The notes beneath the pieces are model-generated. The model ran no database searches. It saw nothing but the letters and a program-made list of their open reading frames with translations, and had not been told where the DNA came from. From Hyphodiscus hymeniophilus (Eukaryota; Ascomycota; Leotiomycetes; Helotiales; Hyphodiscaceae): a stretch of 64,000 nt of DNA. The position numbers were made by a program, and so were the translations under genes. The stretch is taken from NCBI GenBank assembly GCA_016508695.1, contig VNKQ01000003.1, positions 1,736,001-1,800,000 on the forward strand, in the 5' to 3' direction. Shown one piece after another: positions 30,371 through 42,952 of this stretch. How positions within the stretch are numbered: the first letter of the stretch is position 1; every line of letters begins with the position of its first letter.

Positions 30371-31245
30371 GGTTGCTCTTAACGTTGATTATCGAAAGTT
30401 GGAGGGTAAGTAGAATATGATTCTTAGACTATGGTTGAAAGTAAAATTGAACGTGACCCCGCCGTGGTAACTTATGCATTTATTTAGGTATCCTAATGTC
30501 TGAAATATGCTGAACGATTGGGATATTTGCAAAATGACCTAGATTATCTAGATATCCTAATGTCTGAAGCATTTTGAGGTATTAGGATAGATACCCAAGC
30601 CCCGCACTCGATACCCCATCGTCCCTATCAATAGCCCTCCTCGCAGCTCTTCCCAGCTTTCTCTCCAGACTCCTATGGATTCTGGTCTCCAATTCAAGGA
30701 CATCATATCCACGAGATATTGGTAAACTTGGGAATTCGTTCAACCTATATTGAGGTCAGGTACTTGTATTAACGCCATATTTTCGGATGAATTGTAGAAT
30801 CTCGTCTACAGAAGTCAATGCTCGCTTCACTATCACGACTTGACTATTAATATTTGTGATCTACTCCACTCCCAATTACTATAATACCATAAGTGTGGTT
30901 TCCTTCTTCCGGATGAATGTCTGCATTGAATGGCTAAACATCACTTGCCATGATTCCAGTGAATCCAAACGCTTCAGCGTGCCTTTGTGATTCCGGGTGG
31001 GAACATTCACATGAATCAACCACGCACTTGTTCTTTACTGGTCATGTATGGCAATTCCATTCAATCCATTCTATTCTATTGCAAAATCATCGAGCGATCT
31101 CTGAACCCATTTTCCCAACCTAACACCATTTGAATTCCATTCCGACCTTCGACCCGCGCTGCTTGTGGCTTCTTCGCTTCCGTCCTATGTTACGAGTTGC
31201 CCTTCTGATTTGTGTCTTAGATTCCTCCGTCTCTGGCGAGTTTTC
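30371..31245. other. Intergenic region with a short direct repeat
   Basis: 875 bp between convergent genes. TATCCTAATGTCTGAA occurs twice (30489 and 30553), and a partial inverted copy (ATTAGGATA) follows near 30581. No gene is seen. Confidence 0.5.
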
Positions 31246-32505
31246 CTAGCCCAGCTGCTCACTCCCTTTCTCGCGCCGCCATTGCCTCGCGTTTCTATGT
31301 GCTTGATCATCTTCGGGACTGCTCTCCTCCCCCTCCGCGACCAAGTAATCGGCGGTCTTTAGTGGAAGCAGCCGACTTCCCTCAACCGCACGTTCAGTAA
31401 TCTTTCTCTGTCCAAGCAATATATCCTTCAACATGTCAGCGGGGATGTCATTCCAATGGTTGTCGAGGAGGTCGGAGAAAGCATCCGAACTCATCTTTCT
31501 GCATAGGACCGAATCGACAAAAAGTCGCCTCAACGGACTCTCAGGACTGGTGCTCTGATAGAGTTCGACGAAGTTAATGACGCAAAATTGTGTTCCCCGC
31601 AAGGCTTTGATAACAATATTTTGTAGCGCAGGTGTATGAACCGTAGCCCCGAAAATCCACAGTTTCACTAGGTAGTGTATGGGCGGAAGTCTATCGTTGC
31701 TACTGGTGATCTTCTGAGTATATAGCCACTTTAGGAATACTCGGAATACGGCGGGCTCGACATTGCTGATAGTCATTGGCGAAGCCTTGCTCTGTTCAAA
31801 CGTACATTTCCCCAGAGCTGATTCGAAGCCTGGACAATAATATTCGAGGAATGATTCGAAAACTTGGAATGTCTGTTGACCGATAAGAATTTCCACGATA
31901 TCCTGGTCCGGATCTCTACCTACTGTTAAGAAAGACTCGAACGGGAATATATTGTGTGCTTACGATAGATCTGGGACTCTAGACTTTCGCTTCAGAGTCT
32001 TTTCACCACGAATGATGACTTGAGCGACATTCTTGCGTCCGGATTCTTCACCTCGTTTCTTAGCCCCGGAGACTTCATTACCATTGTCTCTTAGGGCGTC
32101 CTGCGAGCCTGATGCCTCATTCCGAGTCGTAGCGGTACTACCTTGCTGGGACTCTGTTTCCGTACATGCGTTGCCATTGACTCTCTCTGTTTCACCCTCA
32201 ATCTGTCGACGTATGTCTCTTCTTGGCTGTTTGCTTGAAGAGCCTTCGTCCCTGTCTTCATTCGCGAAAGGGATGGACCGTCTTGCTTTGATGATGGCGA
32301 CTGCTTTGTCAAGATCGAGGTTTTTAAACAGCAGAACGGACCTGGCCTCATCTATTGAAGTGTTGGGCATCTTATGCCGCAGTAGGGATATTTTATGGTT
32401 GAGTTGTACCGCGACTTCGAGCTTCTCAGTGTCAGCTCGCGCGTTGCTGTCTTCTCTAGCTTTCTCTACTCTCTCGGAAACGCTCATGTTTCTTGTGTTG
32501 ACCAT
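31246..32505 (-). CDS. BTB/POZ domain protein with N-terminal helical region
   Basis: Exons on the minus strand: 32505-31964 and 31915-31246, giving 403 aa. Only the third AG in the acceptor region (AACAGTAGGTAG) keeps the frame; the resulting junction reads RVPDLSDPDQDIVEILIG. The second exon encodes a BTB fold: DIVEILIGQQTFQVFESFL and YYCPGFESALG, then FRVFLKWLYTQKI. This fold supports dimerisation and in some proteins Cullin-3 binding. Residues 1-180 are Lys/Arg/Glu-rich, with a short SIDEARSVLLFKNLDLDKAV segment that resembles a UBA/CUE-like helix pair (tentative). Basic KKRGEESGRKN and KRKSR patches may direct nuclear import. BTB proteins of this kind are numerous in Leotiomycetes and mostly uncharacterised. 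The start at 32505 is preferred over an in-frame ATG at 32673. Confidence 0.8.
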
Positions 32506-33829
32506 TATTGTGCGACGGCAGTCGAAGAGAGAAGCGAATAGGAATATTGCTGAACGAATGAGAATGGTTGCAGGTTCGAGATGATCGACCAGTCGTGAAT
32601 TTTGTTGAGAAATAGTTAGAGTGTCTAGCGATATTCGAATCGGTGTGAAACGAAAGAGGTCGAAACCGAACAAAAGTTGAAGAGTAGAAGTAGTTCGAGG
32701 GGTGAGTTTTGATTCGCGAGTAAGACTTATTTCTTCCTATGTGATGTGCAAGGAGTGTGTAGAACAGCTCAGCTTGGTCCGAGGTCAGAAGATCTTCGAA
32801 GGTAACCTTGTTTGGGATAAGAGTATCTGCGCTTTTGAGGACGGTGTGTAGGGGATCGAAATACTTCGAATCGAAAGTGAATAATCTCTAGGTATTAAAT
32901 GTCAGGGGAGAGAGAATAGGTAATATGGTGAACGATTTAAGGGCAGGGTTCGATGAGTGAATTCGAACTCAGGTGTACTTCCTCTATAATGCGAGGAGTG
33001 AAAAGCAAGTATGTTCTCTGCCCACTGAGACGAGTGAGAGCCTGTTTGATAGCTGAAATTTCTTGAAGGTGTCCCGGTTTGGAGATTGTAGCTACGTTAA
33101 TAGTATCTATGTCGCAGGTGTCAAAGTAACTTAAGGTCGCAGAGGCTCAAGTCTGACGAACAAAGTGAAGGTTTGTAGCAATCTTGATGAATCCAACTTC
33201 CTTAGCAGTGGTTGAGCAGGAGATCACGCTGCTGTTGTTTGTGTCTCTGAGGAGTTGGTAGCGTTGTCGGCAGAGCCTGACTAAGTTCCCTTACGACGAC
33301 AGGACCGACAGAACAACTCAGATTTTGTCCAAGAAGATCAGAAACTGTCCAGGAAGTACATACACAGGAACACCTCGGGGAGTCACATAGTATGTTCGTC
33401 GATATCAGAATGGATCTCCTTCGAAATGGTTCAAGTTCGCCATGGAGTAGGATATGGTAGGGAGGAAAAGTGGTTGGAGATCGGAACTTTAGTGTTTGAC
33501 TGGGCAAAAACAACCGCCACGAGGACTCTAGATAATTTGCCCAATTCACAAAGATGTTGCTCGATTTAAGCAGGACACTCCTGTTTCAGATAACAAATTG
33601 ACCAGAATCGCATGTCTCATCCAAGTGTTGCGAGAGCACAAATGGAGTGTAGTTAAAGCCAACTTCTTTAAAGGGATATCTCAACTAGAGCATTGTAGTC
33701 GCGGTAAGGGGATCTAAAGGAACTTTTGCATTGGCTTGACATCAATGATTTCAATGCAGGCAATGCCACTATAACCCAATGGAAAGCACCAATGAAAGGA
33801 GACTGCACACATATACATCATATGTCCGC
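32506..33829. other. Intergenic region with a tRNA-like remnant
   Basis: 1.3 kb with no credible gene. The minus-strand sequence 33035-32945 has tRNA-like A-box and B-box matches (TCTCAGTGGGCAGAG and AGTTCGAATTC) but no acceptor stem. A 115-aa minus-strand ORF at 33202-33549 has no protein-like features. Confidence 0.45.
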
Positions 33830-34642
33830 TTAGACCTTCATCTCGACAAGACCATGTTTCCAGACCGTGACATAAGGTGTGACACCATCCTCACGATAGT
33901 TCATGAGAATGACCCTAAGATACTTATTAGAGAGAAGTTCGGCTAGTGGGAGAAGGGAAGTAACACTAACATTCCATCAGGATCCATAGACTCGCCAATA
34001 TAGAAATCGTAATCCTTGAAACCACCCACGATCTTCTTTGCATAACCTTGAGCACCCTTCTCAAAAGTCGTGATAGTCTCATCTGAGGCTCCCTTCTCCT
34101 TCAAAGCCTCTTTGACCTTCTTCATATATGCTATAAACCATCAGATTTGCATTCTTCTCGGCCAATAGCCTTGCACCTACACTTCAAGTGGGAAAGATAT
34201 GACTTCTTGTCGAAAGAGGTGGAGTTGAGACGGAAAGAGTTAACAACGTTGTTGACCTGTTGGGCACCATCCTCTACACCCTCCTCGGCTTCTTCGGCAG
34301 ATGCGTTTGCTCCAGTGTCTGCAAAGTATAAGTACTATGTTGCATTGGGCGCTTTAAGGAATGGTGATACGTACTGACTTCGACTGCGCCGAGAGTGATC
34401 ATTTGACAGTCGACTTCATAGACTACGCCATCGACTTCTTTGAGATCGTAGGAGTCGGAGATGATCTCGTCACCAGTGAGGATGTCCTGTAGCAGAAATA
34501 ATGTTAGCATTGCAATCCCCCACATTTACCTAGTGCCCGCTTTTTTCAAGACAGGCCAGACTTCATAACTCGAGAAAGAGGGTGGGCGACGGTGCAGAGA
34601 GTCTTGAGGGCGCAGAGGGAGGCAAACCTTGAAAATGATCAT
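33830..34642 (-). CDS. TMA19: Translationally controlled tumour protein homologue (TCTP)
   Basis: Small, abundant conserved protein associated with ribosomes, growth and stress responses. Minus-strand exons: 34642-34628, 34486-34375, 34318-34181, 34130-33971, 33914-33830; they sum to 169 aa, the family length. The first exon encodes only MIIFK and is followed by a 141-nt intron. The sequence starts [19 protein letters not shown], which is diagnostic. The acidic loop with [10 protein letters not shown], the helical hairpin around [12 protein letters not shown], and [18 protein letters not shown] (the TCTP signature) follow. The end is [10 protein letters not shown]. All junctions are phase-consistent. 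A short coding exon 1 followed by a longer intron is common for highly expressed fungal ribosome-related genes. Confidence 0.97.
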
Positions 34643-35263
34643 GATGGCGGTAGGTTTTGAGAATCTGGGGAGTAAAATGGCAGATCGGCAAGAAGTTGAA
34701 GTCGGGCGACGATGGAATTCTGAAAATTCACCACGATCTTAGTGGGGTTGTTCGATAGAGAACAAGCCTATGACAGGATAGGACTAGCTCTTTGTTGCCT
34801 GAGGCAAGAAATCACCTGAAATGATTTTGCCACCGATCCATACTGACAAGCTAAACTGATGGCCTCACATCTGACATTGCAAGTGTGAACCCAGAAGTCC
34901 ATGACTTCTGGCGTGATAATTTTCAAATGGGACAAGCAACATATTATTACATGCCATGCCATGCTACAGTACACGTAAAAGAATTCAAATTACCACATTC
35001 AATGCGATTTTCGATTTACTATCCAGTCAAAATAGGCGTTCCCCTGGATCTCCTGATCCGGAACCGGCGGGATGAGAAAATTAGACGAGATTTGATAGTA
35101 CTAGTAATGACCATATGTATCTGTGGCGACCCAGCTTCCTTCAACCTCAAACCACCTCGAACCACTTCCTTCGTCGTCCCTTTCTTGAAGAGTGAAGCTC
35201 TCCAACCTTCCATTCCTTCGTGGGCACCACGATAATTGCGATAAATTATCTTCGGCTTAAACA
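34643..35263. other. Divergent promoter region, TCTP / SUR2
   Basis: 621 bp between divergent starts. A pyrimidine-rich stretch lies before the SUR2 ATG. No other feature is seen. Confidence 0.5.
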
Positions 35264-36432
35264 ATGGCCACCAAAATCCCTGTTCAACCATCCAACGCTT
35301 CCGCAGTCTTCGATCTCCCGCCTTTACCTTCATTCTCCCTCACACCAGTCCAACCACTCATCGCCGGCATTCCCGACCTCTATCTTTCGCTCATTGTTAC
35401 CTTTGCCGCATACTGGCTGCTCTCGCTCTTCTTCCATTACATCGATATTACGGACATATGGGCGCGATACCGCTTACATACCCCCGCCGAGATCTTAAAA
35501 CGAAATCACGTCTCAAGGTACGAAGTAGTACGCGATGTTCTTGTTCAGCAGATCATACAAACAGTCGTGGGAGTTGCTCTAGGATTGACAGAGCCGGAAG
35601 ACATGACAGGAAGGGAGGACTATGATATTGCGCGTTGGGCGCAACGATTACGACTCGCCCAGAGGGCTTTACCACAGCTCCTCAGCTTGCTTGGTTTGAA
35701 TGCAGCTGCGATCTCGAAGAATGTGTCTGGAAACCATCCAATGATCGCGGGGCTTCTCGCAGGTGGAAAGTACCCCTCGTTGGATATGGGACTGGATGTA
35801 CTCAGTGGGGCCTCAATTCCTTCGTTTGCGACTTGGGAGATTTTTACGGCAAAGGCAATATACTGGTATCTCGTGCCAGCGCTTCAACTCGGATTGGCAG
35901 TCTTCTGCGTGGATACATGGCAATACTTCGTTCACCGCGGTCTGCACATGAATAAGTGGCTCTACAGTAAGCCTCAAACCCCCCTCTGATTGACTTGCTC
36001 TAACAGATGACAGCGACGTTCCACTCTCGTCATCACCGCCTTTACGTTCCCTACGCATTTGGCGCACTTTATAATACACCATTCGAAGCCTTCCTCGATA
36101 CCCTCGGAGCTAGCATTGCATACAAAGTCGCAGGATTAACTACTCGTCAAGGAATGGTCTTCTTCGTCTTTTCCACAATTAAGACCGTTGACGACCACTG
36201 TGGCTACTCACTACCATGGGATCCACTGCAGCACATTACAAGCAATAACGCAGGCTACCACGATATTCATCACCAAAGCTGGGGCATCAAAACGAATTTC
36301 TCACAGCCCTTCTTCACATTCTGGGATCGTCTACTTGGCACAATATGGAGGGGCGACACCGCTAGGCGTTATGAACAGAGTCAGAAGGCGGCGCAATTCA
36401 AGATTGATGCGGAGAAAATACAGGTCCCGTGA
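35264..36432 (+). CDS. SUR2: Sphinganine C4-monooxygenase
   Basis: ER membrane di-iron hydroxylase that converts dihydrosphingosine or dihydroceramide to the phyto form. Exons 35264-35966 and 36014-36432 give 373 aa. The acceptor is the second AG (GATGACAG), which restores KWLYTTFHSRHHRLYVPY. The first AG would break the frame. Hydrophobic segments include YLSLIVTFAAYWLLSLFF (about residue 47) and YWYLVPALQLGLAVFCVDTW. The fatty-acid-hydroxylase histidine clusters are present: HRGLH (about residue 225), HSRHH and HDIHHQ. They supply the di-iron ligands. The C-terminus FWDRLLGTIW is typical. Phytosphingosine feeds inositol phosphoceramide synthesis in fungi. Confidence 0.95.
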
Positions 36433-37369
36433 ATTGAGTCGTTATAATGAAGTTTCGAACAATTGGCTGGTAGTGTACAATATGAGGGACGGAAATTCCG
36501 TGCACGATATGGACGGTGTTGGTTGGCAGTGGATTGTATTGGGTGGGCAATCGTGGATGTAAAATAAATGGCCGGCAAGCCTTGATCTACCCATCTCTGG
36601 AGGTGGGAGCTGGAAACAATAATACTAATACCACATACTATTCTATTGTGCATCAACGTATCTGCGAGTATGCATTTTATTGTTGAAGCAGGGTACACTC
36701 AGTATTATTTTCATATGCAGAAATTCTGGGAAGTCCCAACAGCCAGAGAGCATAAAAGGCTGCTAGATGAGAATATGCAACGACTAATACTTGATAAGCC
36801 CTCCATTTTGCACTCAATGAAAGAAACTAAACAGAAGGTGCCATCCCGTGTCAATCAACGAATTTTCGGTTGGTGAAACAGCCTTCAAGGTGGTGAACAC
36901 AAGAACCAGGTTGCCTGGAACCTTACTCTCTGTTTACAGGCAAGAGTTGCAGCCATTTTTACGATTTGATGACTCCGGATTTGTGAACAATCTTGTTTTT
37001 GGTTATATAAGCTCAAGCGTGGGGATACATGGGGCAGAAGAGGGTAGCCGTGTGGGCTTGAGTTTAATGTTGCTGTAAGTGCAGTTGAACATGCATGCAA
37101 GCTCGTTTTTTCCTTTCATGCCAGAATCAAGATTTCCATTCCCAGTTGTATTGCATGCTGAAGGATGCCATAGCCCTCCACCGGAGTAAAGAGATAAAAG
37201 CACTGGTTTAATGTTCATTCAGAAACGAAGTATCTACATCCAAATCCGCTTTATGCTACTACCAAGCCGTTCTCAAAGTTTTGGAGTCTCTATGTTCAAC
37301 ACGCTCTGGGTTACTACCCAATCACCCGACGCCTCATGATCCTCTCAAGATACGAAGAACGATGAACAC
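36433..37369. other. Convergent 3' region, SUR2 / xylanase
   Basis: 937 bp between convergent genes. It contains 3' UTRs. No protein-like ORF. Confidence 0.5.
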
Positions 37370-38239
37370 TCAAGTGAAAGTGATGGAAGAGGATCCCGCA
37401 CTTTCATAGCCCTCGGTAGCCATGATCTGGTAATTGAAAGCACCAAGTTTCTGCACAGATATTAGTCACAGCTCTCTCTGAAACGGAAGATAGTAGTGTC
37501 AACTTACCATACCAAGTGTTGACCAAGCATTGAAGTGGTTAGCAAGGGTGATAGTCCCGCTGGTACGCTTCGACTGGCGGATGGACAGGTACTGGTTGAA
37601 GGTCGAGGTACCTTGAATGGAAGGTGCGTTGGAGCGGACAACTTCGTAGATGTCGTAGGTTCCTCCATCGCTGGTGACAGTCCCCTTGTGAGTTCCTGCG
37701 GAGCCAGGATTGTAGGTTCCATAAGTTTCGATGACATAGCTAGATGAACGGGGAGTTAGCAGTTTCCTAATCAACATGTTCCAAGAGCGAACGGAGAAAA
37801 TGGGTTGTGATGGGAGAACATCGGGTGCTAACTGACTATTCGACAAGTGGGGAAGTAGTCCATCCATATAATGCTAGCAAGCTATCGCCGCTGGCACTGA
37901 GTGAACCAGTATACGAGATTGTACTGTGAACAGATCCGCATTAGCCTCTAGTTTTCTCGGTATGGGAAATGTTTCAGTATACCGAACAGCTCCGGTTGCC
38001 CATCCAATACCGGCTACGACATCCTGAGCTGCAGTAGTCCATGTCAGTTTGTAGCTACCTGTGCCAATGTCCATGGAGGATCCGGTCCCGCCTTCGATGT
38101 AGGATGAGAAATAATATCCTCCAGCGGTTCCTGTTGTACTGGTTGTGACAATAGTATCGCGAGCTACGAGGTCGGTTGGGGCTGCAAGTGCAGCGATTAA
38201 GCTCATGGAAGCAGCGAGGAGGGAGTTGAAGCGAACCAT
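37370..38239 (-). CDS. GH11 endo-1,4-beta-xylanase, secreted
   Basis: Hydrolyses the xylan backbone of plant cell walls. Minus-strand exons: 38239-37983, 37923-37837, 37739-37508, 37450-37370; they give 218 aa, normal for GH11. A signal peptide ([19 protein letters not shown]) precedes a short propeptide ending VAR. The beta-jelly-roll follows with [10 protein letters not shown]. The nucleophile Glu is in SPLVEYYVIE. The thumb loop is [16 protein letters not shown] and the acid/base Glu is in [10 protein letters not shown]. There is no carbohydrate-binding module. Intron 2 is 97 nt and the others are 57-59 nt. Secretion of a GH11 enzyme fits a plant-associated or saprotrophic life style. A TATA box lies about 75 bp upstream. 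Confidence 0.97.
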
Positions 38240-38313
38240 CTTGAAGGAATAATAATACAGTGTACTGATGCAGTGTATGTAATTAATAGTTGAAACAAGA
38301 ATAAGTCCAGTAC

Positions 38314-38320
38314 CTTTATA
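38314..38320 (-). promoter_or_regulatory. TATA box of the GH11 xylanase gene
   Basis: On the minus strand this reads TATAAAG, about 75 bp before the ATG. I did not find a convincing GGCTAA-type XlnR site close by on reading. Confidence 0.55.
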
Positions 38321-41300
38321 CTCCACCTCCGGATAATCGTAGGAGAAGGATGATGTCTACTAGAGACGGAGAGAGTGCGGAGAACGGGAGAACGGGAGAC
38401 ATTCGACAGGAACCATTATGCGTTCGATGTCGATGAATAGTAGGGCCCATTGTGAGTTGAACTCGGTCCCTCCCGTATAGTTAAAGTCAAGGATTTTTCA
38501 ATATCCAATCCGAAACAATGAAGAAAAGTAGTAAGGGCTTCCGCCTTAACGGAAAGGAAGATCTTTCAGGCTGAAGTCGTCGACCCCAGAAACCCCACAA
38601 AAGCCACCTGCGTGTGGGCTCCCGCCGGTACCTTCAGTGATGCTCCACCACTGGATATGCCGAGTTGGCGGTTCGATCGCAGAAAAATCGAACCTGCTGA
38701 CTGCTAAAAGTAATGCAATTATCCGGAAAAGAATCTAACGGAGTTGACGGAGTTTCGTCTACCGCAGAAAATGTATTTCATACCCTTTACCCCGTCCTAC
38801 CCCTTCATTGTTTCGATTCCATATCAGCCACCCAATGGGTTTCGATCTCCAGTTACGTGATATACCATCATTGAAGTCACTGGTAGCTGTGTCAGCTAAT
38901 AAAGTAGACAGGGCCGAACGTCATCACCAAGGTTGTGCGATTGCGACTGTGGAGTCTCTGTACAAGAAGAATGTCTGACACTCAGTCGCGTAAAAAGTTT
39001 CAATCAAAACCTGAATAGCTGAAAATCGAAGGAGGTAGCTCAGGCTTGATTCTGTGAGTACCGTGGTTGCAGAATCTAACCTCGTAACGTGGGTTAAAAA
39101 TAACTACTTTAGCTGTGCCAATTGCGCATTGTCATAGCTATTCAGCTTGAGATAGAGCATCAAGGCTTTTATCCGGCCTTAGTAACATGCAATTAGGGTA
39201 GGAACAATTACTTGACTGTTGTATTATCCGATCAAGCTCGAGGTGCCCGGGTCATAGAATAGATCAAGCGTGCGGGGGTGCTCGACACTCTGGCGCTGGC
39301 TTACCACGCTTAGTTCGCAGGTAAAGTGAGGATAAAATTAAGATATTTACAATTCGAGGTATATGGAACGTGTCTTGGAAAAAGAGCCTATTACTCGGTG
39401 TTAAGCTTAACGATTTGGATAGATAAATCTGTGACTAGGTTTTTTCGAACAAAGAAAAAAAGGAAATGTCAATAGGATCAGAGGCCATACAATTCGACGT
39501 TGGATAAGTGTGTACCCCTTTACCAAGTTCATGAACTCATGTGACCTAGAAGCGCACGAAAACCACATGCCTTTCCCAGCCTTTAAATTCCTTCTTTCCC
39601 CTCCCCCAAGGCATAGTCGGAAGTCAAACCTCCGCTGAAGAAGTCGCCTCACTTTCGAGCTATGTCAGTGCTCAACTAGCGAACCCTTCCTAGCTGGAGC
39701 GAAGATATGTTCGAATTGTAAACATATTCGTTGCACGGTTTGTCCAAGGGATCCGATGGTGTAGCTCAAGGCATAAACTGTGACTTCGTGTCGGTAGACA
39801 ATGTCGGTGTCGGTATCGACGTTTGACCTCGTCCCGACACTAGGTTGTTCTCGACACATCTTCCAGTGTCGACAGAGAGCTTTACCACTCACGACATTCC
39901 AGCTCAAATTACTTGGCACAGATGCAGAAGTGCAAAGCTTGAAGCAAAGTTTGAACGTGGATTTTGAACGTGGATTTTGATGCCGCTAGATCCTGACTCA
40001 TGATTAAGTTCTCCGTCGACTCTCTGGGACATGATCTCGAACTTCTTGCAGAGAACCTCCTTGGGTATTTATCTCGGACGAGTACTCACCTAGGAATGCC
40101 ATCTTCTAAATCCTGGGTGTGCACAGACTCCCATAACCTTTCCAAGCCTCTCCCTCGATTTCAAAATCTTGCCTCGGACTGTCAACCTATGAAGAAGCCA
40201 CCATTCATTGAATTTCCGTCCCACGAATACCTAAGCAAAAGCAATCAGTGGAGGCCACCACTGACCACGTATGAAAATATGTCGCGTGGCTTCTGGTTCT
40301 TTTGCTTTTGTGATTGTGAATTATCAGATGTGTATGTGTAGGAAATTTCAGCGTATAAATAGGGTGATTGAATGCGTGGTTCAAAGACGAGGCTTTGGTG
40401 TGACCTGAAGGCACTGAGGTGAAGGGGGATTGGGACATTCGCGATGCAAAGGTGTGGAGTTCGTATGTAATGGGCTGGTACTTACCGCTCGTTGGGGGAG
40501 AGATCCCATTTCCTTGTGTTTACAAATAAGAGAATAAAGCAAGTACCGACTCATGCATAACAACAGCTGAGTCAAAAAGGGTATCGCGGCCAACTTGGAA
40601 AGCAATGACGAGAGAGCTCAGATCAACGACATCAACTTGACTGTGATTGCAATCTTTCTCGGAACACAAGGTACTTCTATAGATAGGAGAGCAATGCTAA
40701 GCACTCTGCAGGAGCTTACTAAAGTAGCTATTTTCCCCATTCTGCGTAGGAACGTCGATTGAAGAGAACACATTCGTCCCAGGATTTTGAGCCGTCAACT
40801 ATTATTGCCGGACACAAATGACATTTATGACAACTTCATGCTAAATGGCGACTGACTTATCGACTCGAAAAGCATGCTATCCCGTGGCTCAACAGAAAGT
40901 GTCTCCAACCCTCTTCCCAGTCTCAATGCACACTATCTCAGGCTTCTTTTAGCTCCTTTGATTTTGTCATTCAGACCAAGCGAGAAGGCTTGAAGTCCAG
41001 AATGATCTGAGCCGTGACAATCTGCAACACCTTCACAGTTGGTATGGGGAAGGCACAGACGAAAGATCACGAGGGATCATATGTTGAGGCTCTAGAAGAA
41101 ATCCCAGGAATGCCAATTGTGGCGCCAGTGTGGCGAAACGGGCACCATTTGCAAGCTTCTAATTCCTTGGATCCAACGATTTTCAGTTAGTACTCGAGAT
41201 AGCAACCATGGCGGCTGCAAGTGCTCCACGTTCTTTTACTTTCACTCCCGGAAAATTCGGGAATAATCGAATCTCCGTAGATCAATCCTCGGGCCGGTTT

Positions 41301-42824
41301 TCGGGAGTAGGAGCCATATGTTGGCTGTAGCTACAGCTGTCTCCAAGATCAGGTAATCCAGCCCAGCCCAGCCCAATCCAATTCAAAATCTCACCACCGT
41401 GGCACCGACGTTGCGCACGCATGCGCTTTTGCTCCCGGACTCTCCACGATACAAGCGCCTAGCCTGAAATGCACCGACTTGTGGACGGTAGAACGCCCAA
41501 TTCGGCCACCACTACTGCTTTGGGCAGCAGCTAGCTTGAGAGATGCCACATTTGTCGACTTCCATCTCAAGCTGGTGAGGCTTCTGCCGCCAAAGCGTCC
41601 CACTTAGACTGAAAAGGCTTCTGTTGTTTTCTGTTTGTCTGTACCTTACCTGCTTTCGCTTGCAGTTGCGCTCGACCTTCTTGGGCATCAGGATTCGGTG
41701 TCAGGCTTTCTGCGGCCTCAGATTCGTTCTGCATGTCTGTCTACTCGAGTAGTACCAACCCTTCAGCATATTGAAATGGCAGCCAGGGAATTATCATAGG
41801 TGCCAAAGCGCAATGCTGTGCAACCAGAATGCTTTCAATTGGTGAGCCCTGTTTGTCGCTGCCGTGCAAGATGATACTCTGCGTAGACGATCCCCCGCTG
41901 GTCCCGTATGTGCCCTACCAATTTGTAATTCTTTGTTTCTGAGATTCTTCGCTTCTTGTGGACTGTTTAAGGTTACCTTCGTACTTGTTTTCTTCTCATG
42001 CTCGGGAAGTTCCTTCCTATAAGTTCCTTCTTATTAGTAAGTCTAAGTTTGTGAGTCTGTACGTTTGTAGTACCTACCTCCGTGAATCGTTCAATAGTGT
42101 AAGCGGCCTGTGCTTATGCTTTCCGATAAAGTTGCGTTAGTGGAGATGAGAATGGGTTGGATTGGTACTCCCTCGGTTGTTCAGGCTTTTCGCTTACTCG
42201 CTTAAATTTGCAGGGGGGGTCCTTTTTACTACCTTCGCTAAACATCTAGACATCTTCTACAAACCAACACCTACCTAACCCACATCGTCCGTCGGGATTC
42301 AGAACCAGCCTGCTGGTCGAGAGGCTTGGAATCGTACCACTTTGAAAGTCTACTTCGGCCCCGGCCCGTCCAGGAAGCAAAGTCGGACAAAATCAACGAT
42401 TGAACCTGCCTCTCGGTACTCGAGTATGGAGGTCCAGCCGGATCAGTTAAGGCTGAGTACCGCATATTCCCCGAGGTAACAGGATACCGATAATACTTGC
42501 AGTCTTTTAGCAAAACTTGTGCGCCACAAATCTTCGGCATCTCACCCCACACGGCATGCAACAACCTTTTATTTTCCTCGCCAAAGTTCAATACAATTCT
42601 GACTGCCACTTCCGATTGGCTTTGGCCTCCTCCACTTCCGGACTTTTAACCGTCCCAGTGTAGCTGCCATGCGATCGTACCTGACTTGCTTCACTGGTAC
42701 GCTAGAAAACCCATGGCAAGTGCATGGGTATACCCTTCATCATGTGGCCTCCACGAAATACTATCGGGGAGGATGAGACCCCGATATATCGTAGGCTTGT
42801 AATGGTGGACATCGTGGGATTGTC

Positions 42825-42831
42825 TATATAT
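42825..42831 (+). promoter_or_regulatory. TATA box of the WSC-domain gene
   Basis: TATATAT lies about 125 bp before the ATG at 42953, followed by a pyrimidine-rich 5' UTR. Confidence 0.5.
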
Positions 42832-42952
42832 GGCTCTTCCTCCGTCTTCTCATCATGATTCTCAGACCGATCAATCGCTCATCAGCTTCTTTTCTCTTCT
42901 CCGTCCTTTCCCTTTACTCTACTTCCATTATAAGCGAGGCTATTCGTACACG

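Larger units (their letters stand above)
38240..42952. other. 4.7 kb intergenic region between two secreted-protein genes
   Basis: The longest internal gap. Transcription diverges from it (xylanase leftwards, WSC protein rightwards). Short ORFs (for example 40000-40341 plus and 41391-41603 minus) look random, without introns or motifs. I found no transposon protein, tRNA or clear terminal repeats. It may contain long regulatory regions or decayed repeats. Confidence 0.5.

Noticed and set aside
32945..33035. tRNA-like sequence on the minus strand with A-box and B-box matches
   Set aside because: The arms do not pair as a cloverleaf and no acceptor stem closes the structure. At best a tRNA-derived relic.
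33202..33549. 115-codon minus-strand ORF
   Set aside because: No motif, no intron signals, and unusual composition.
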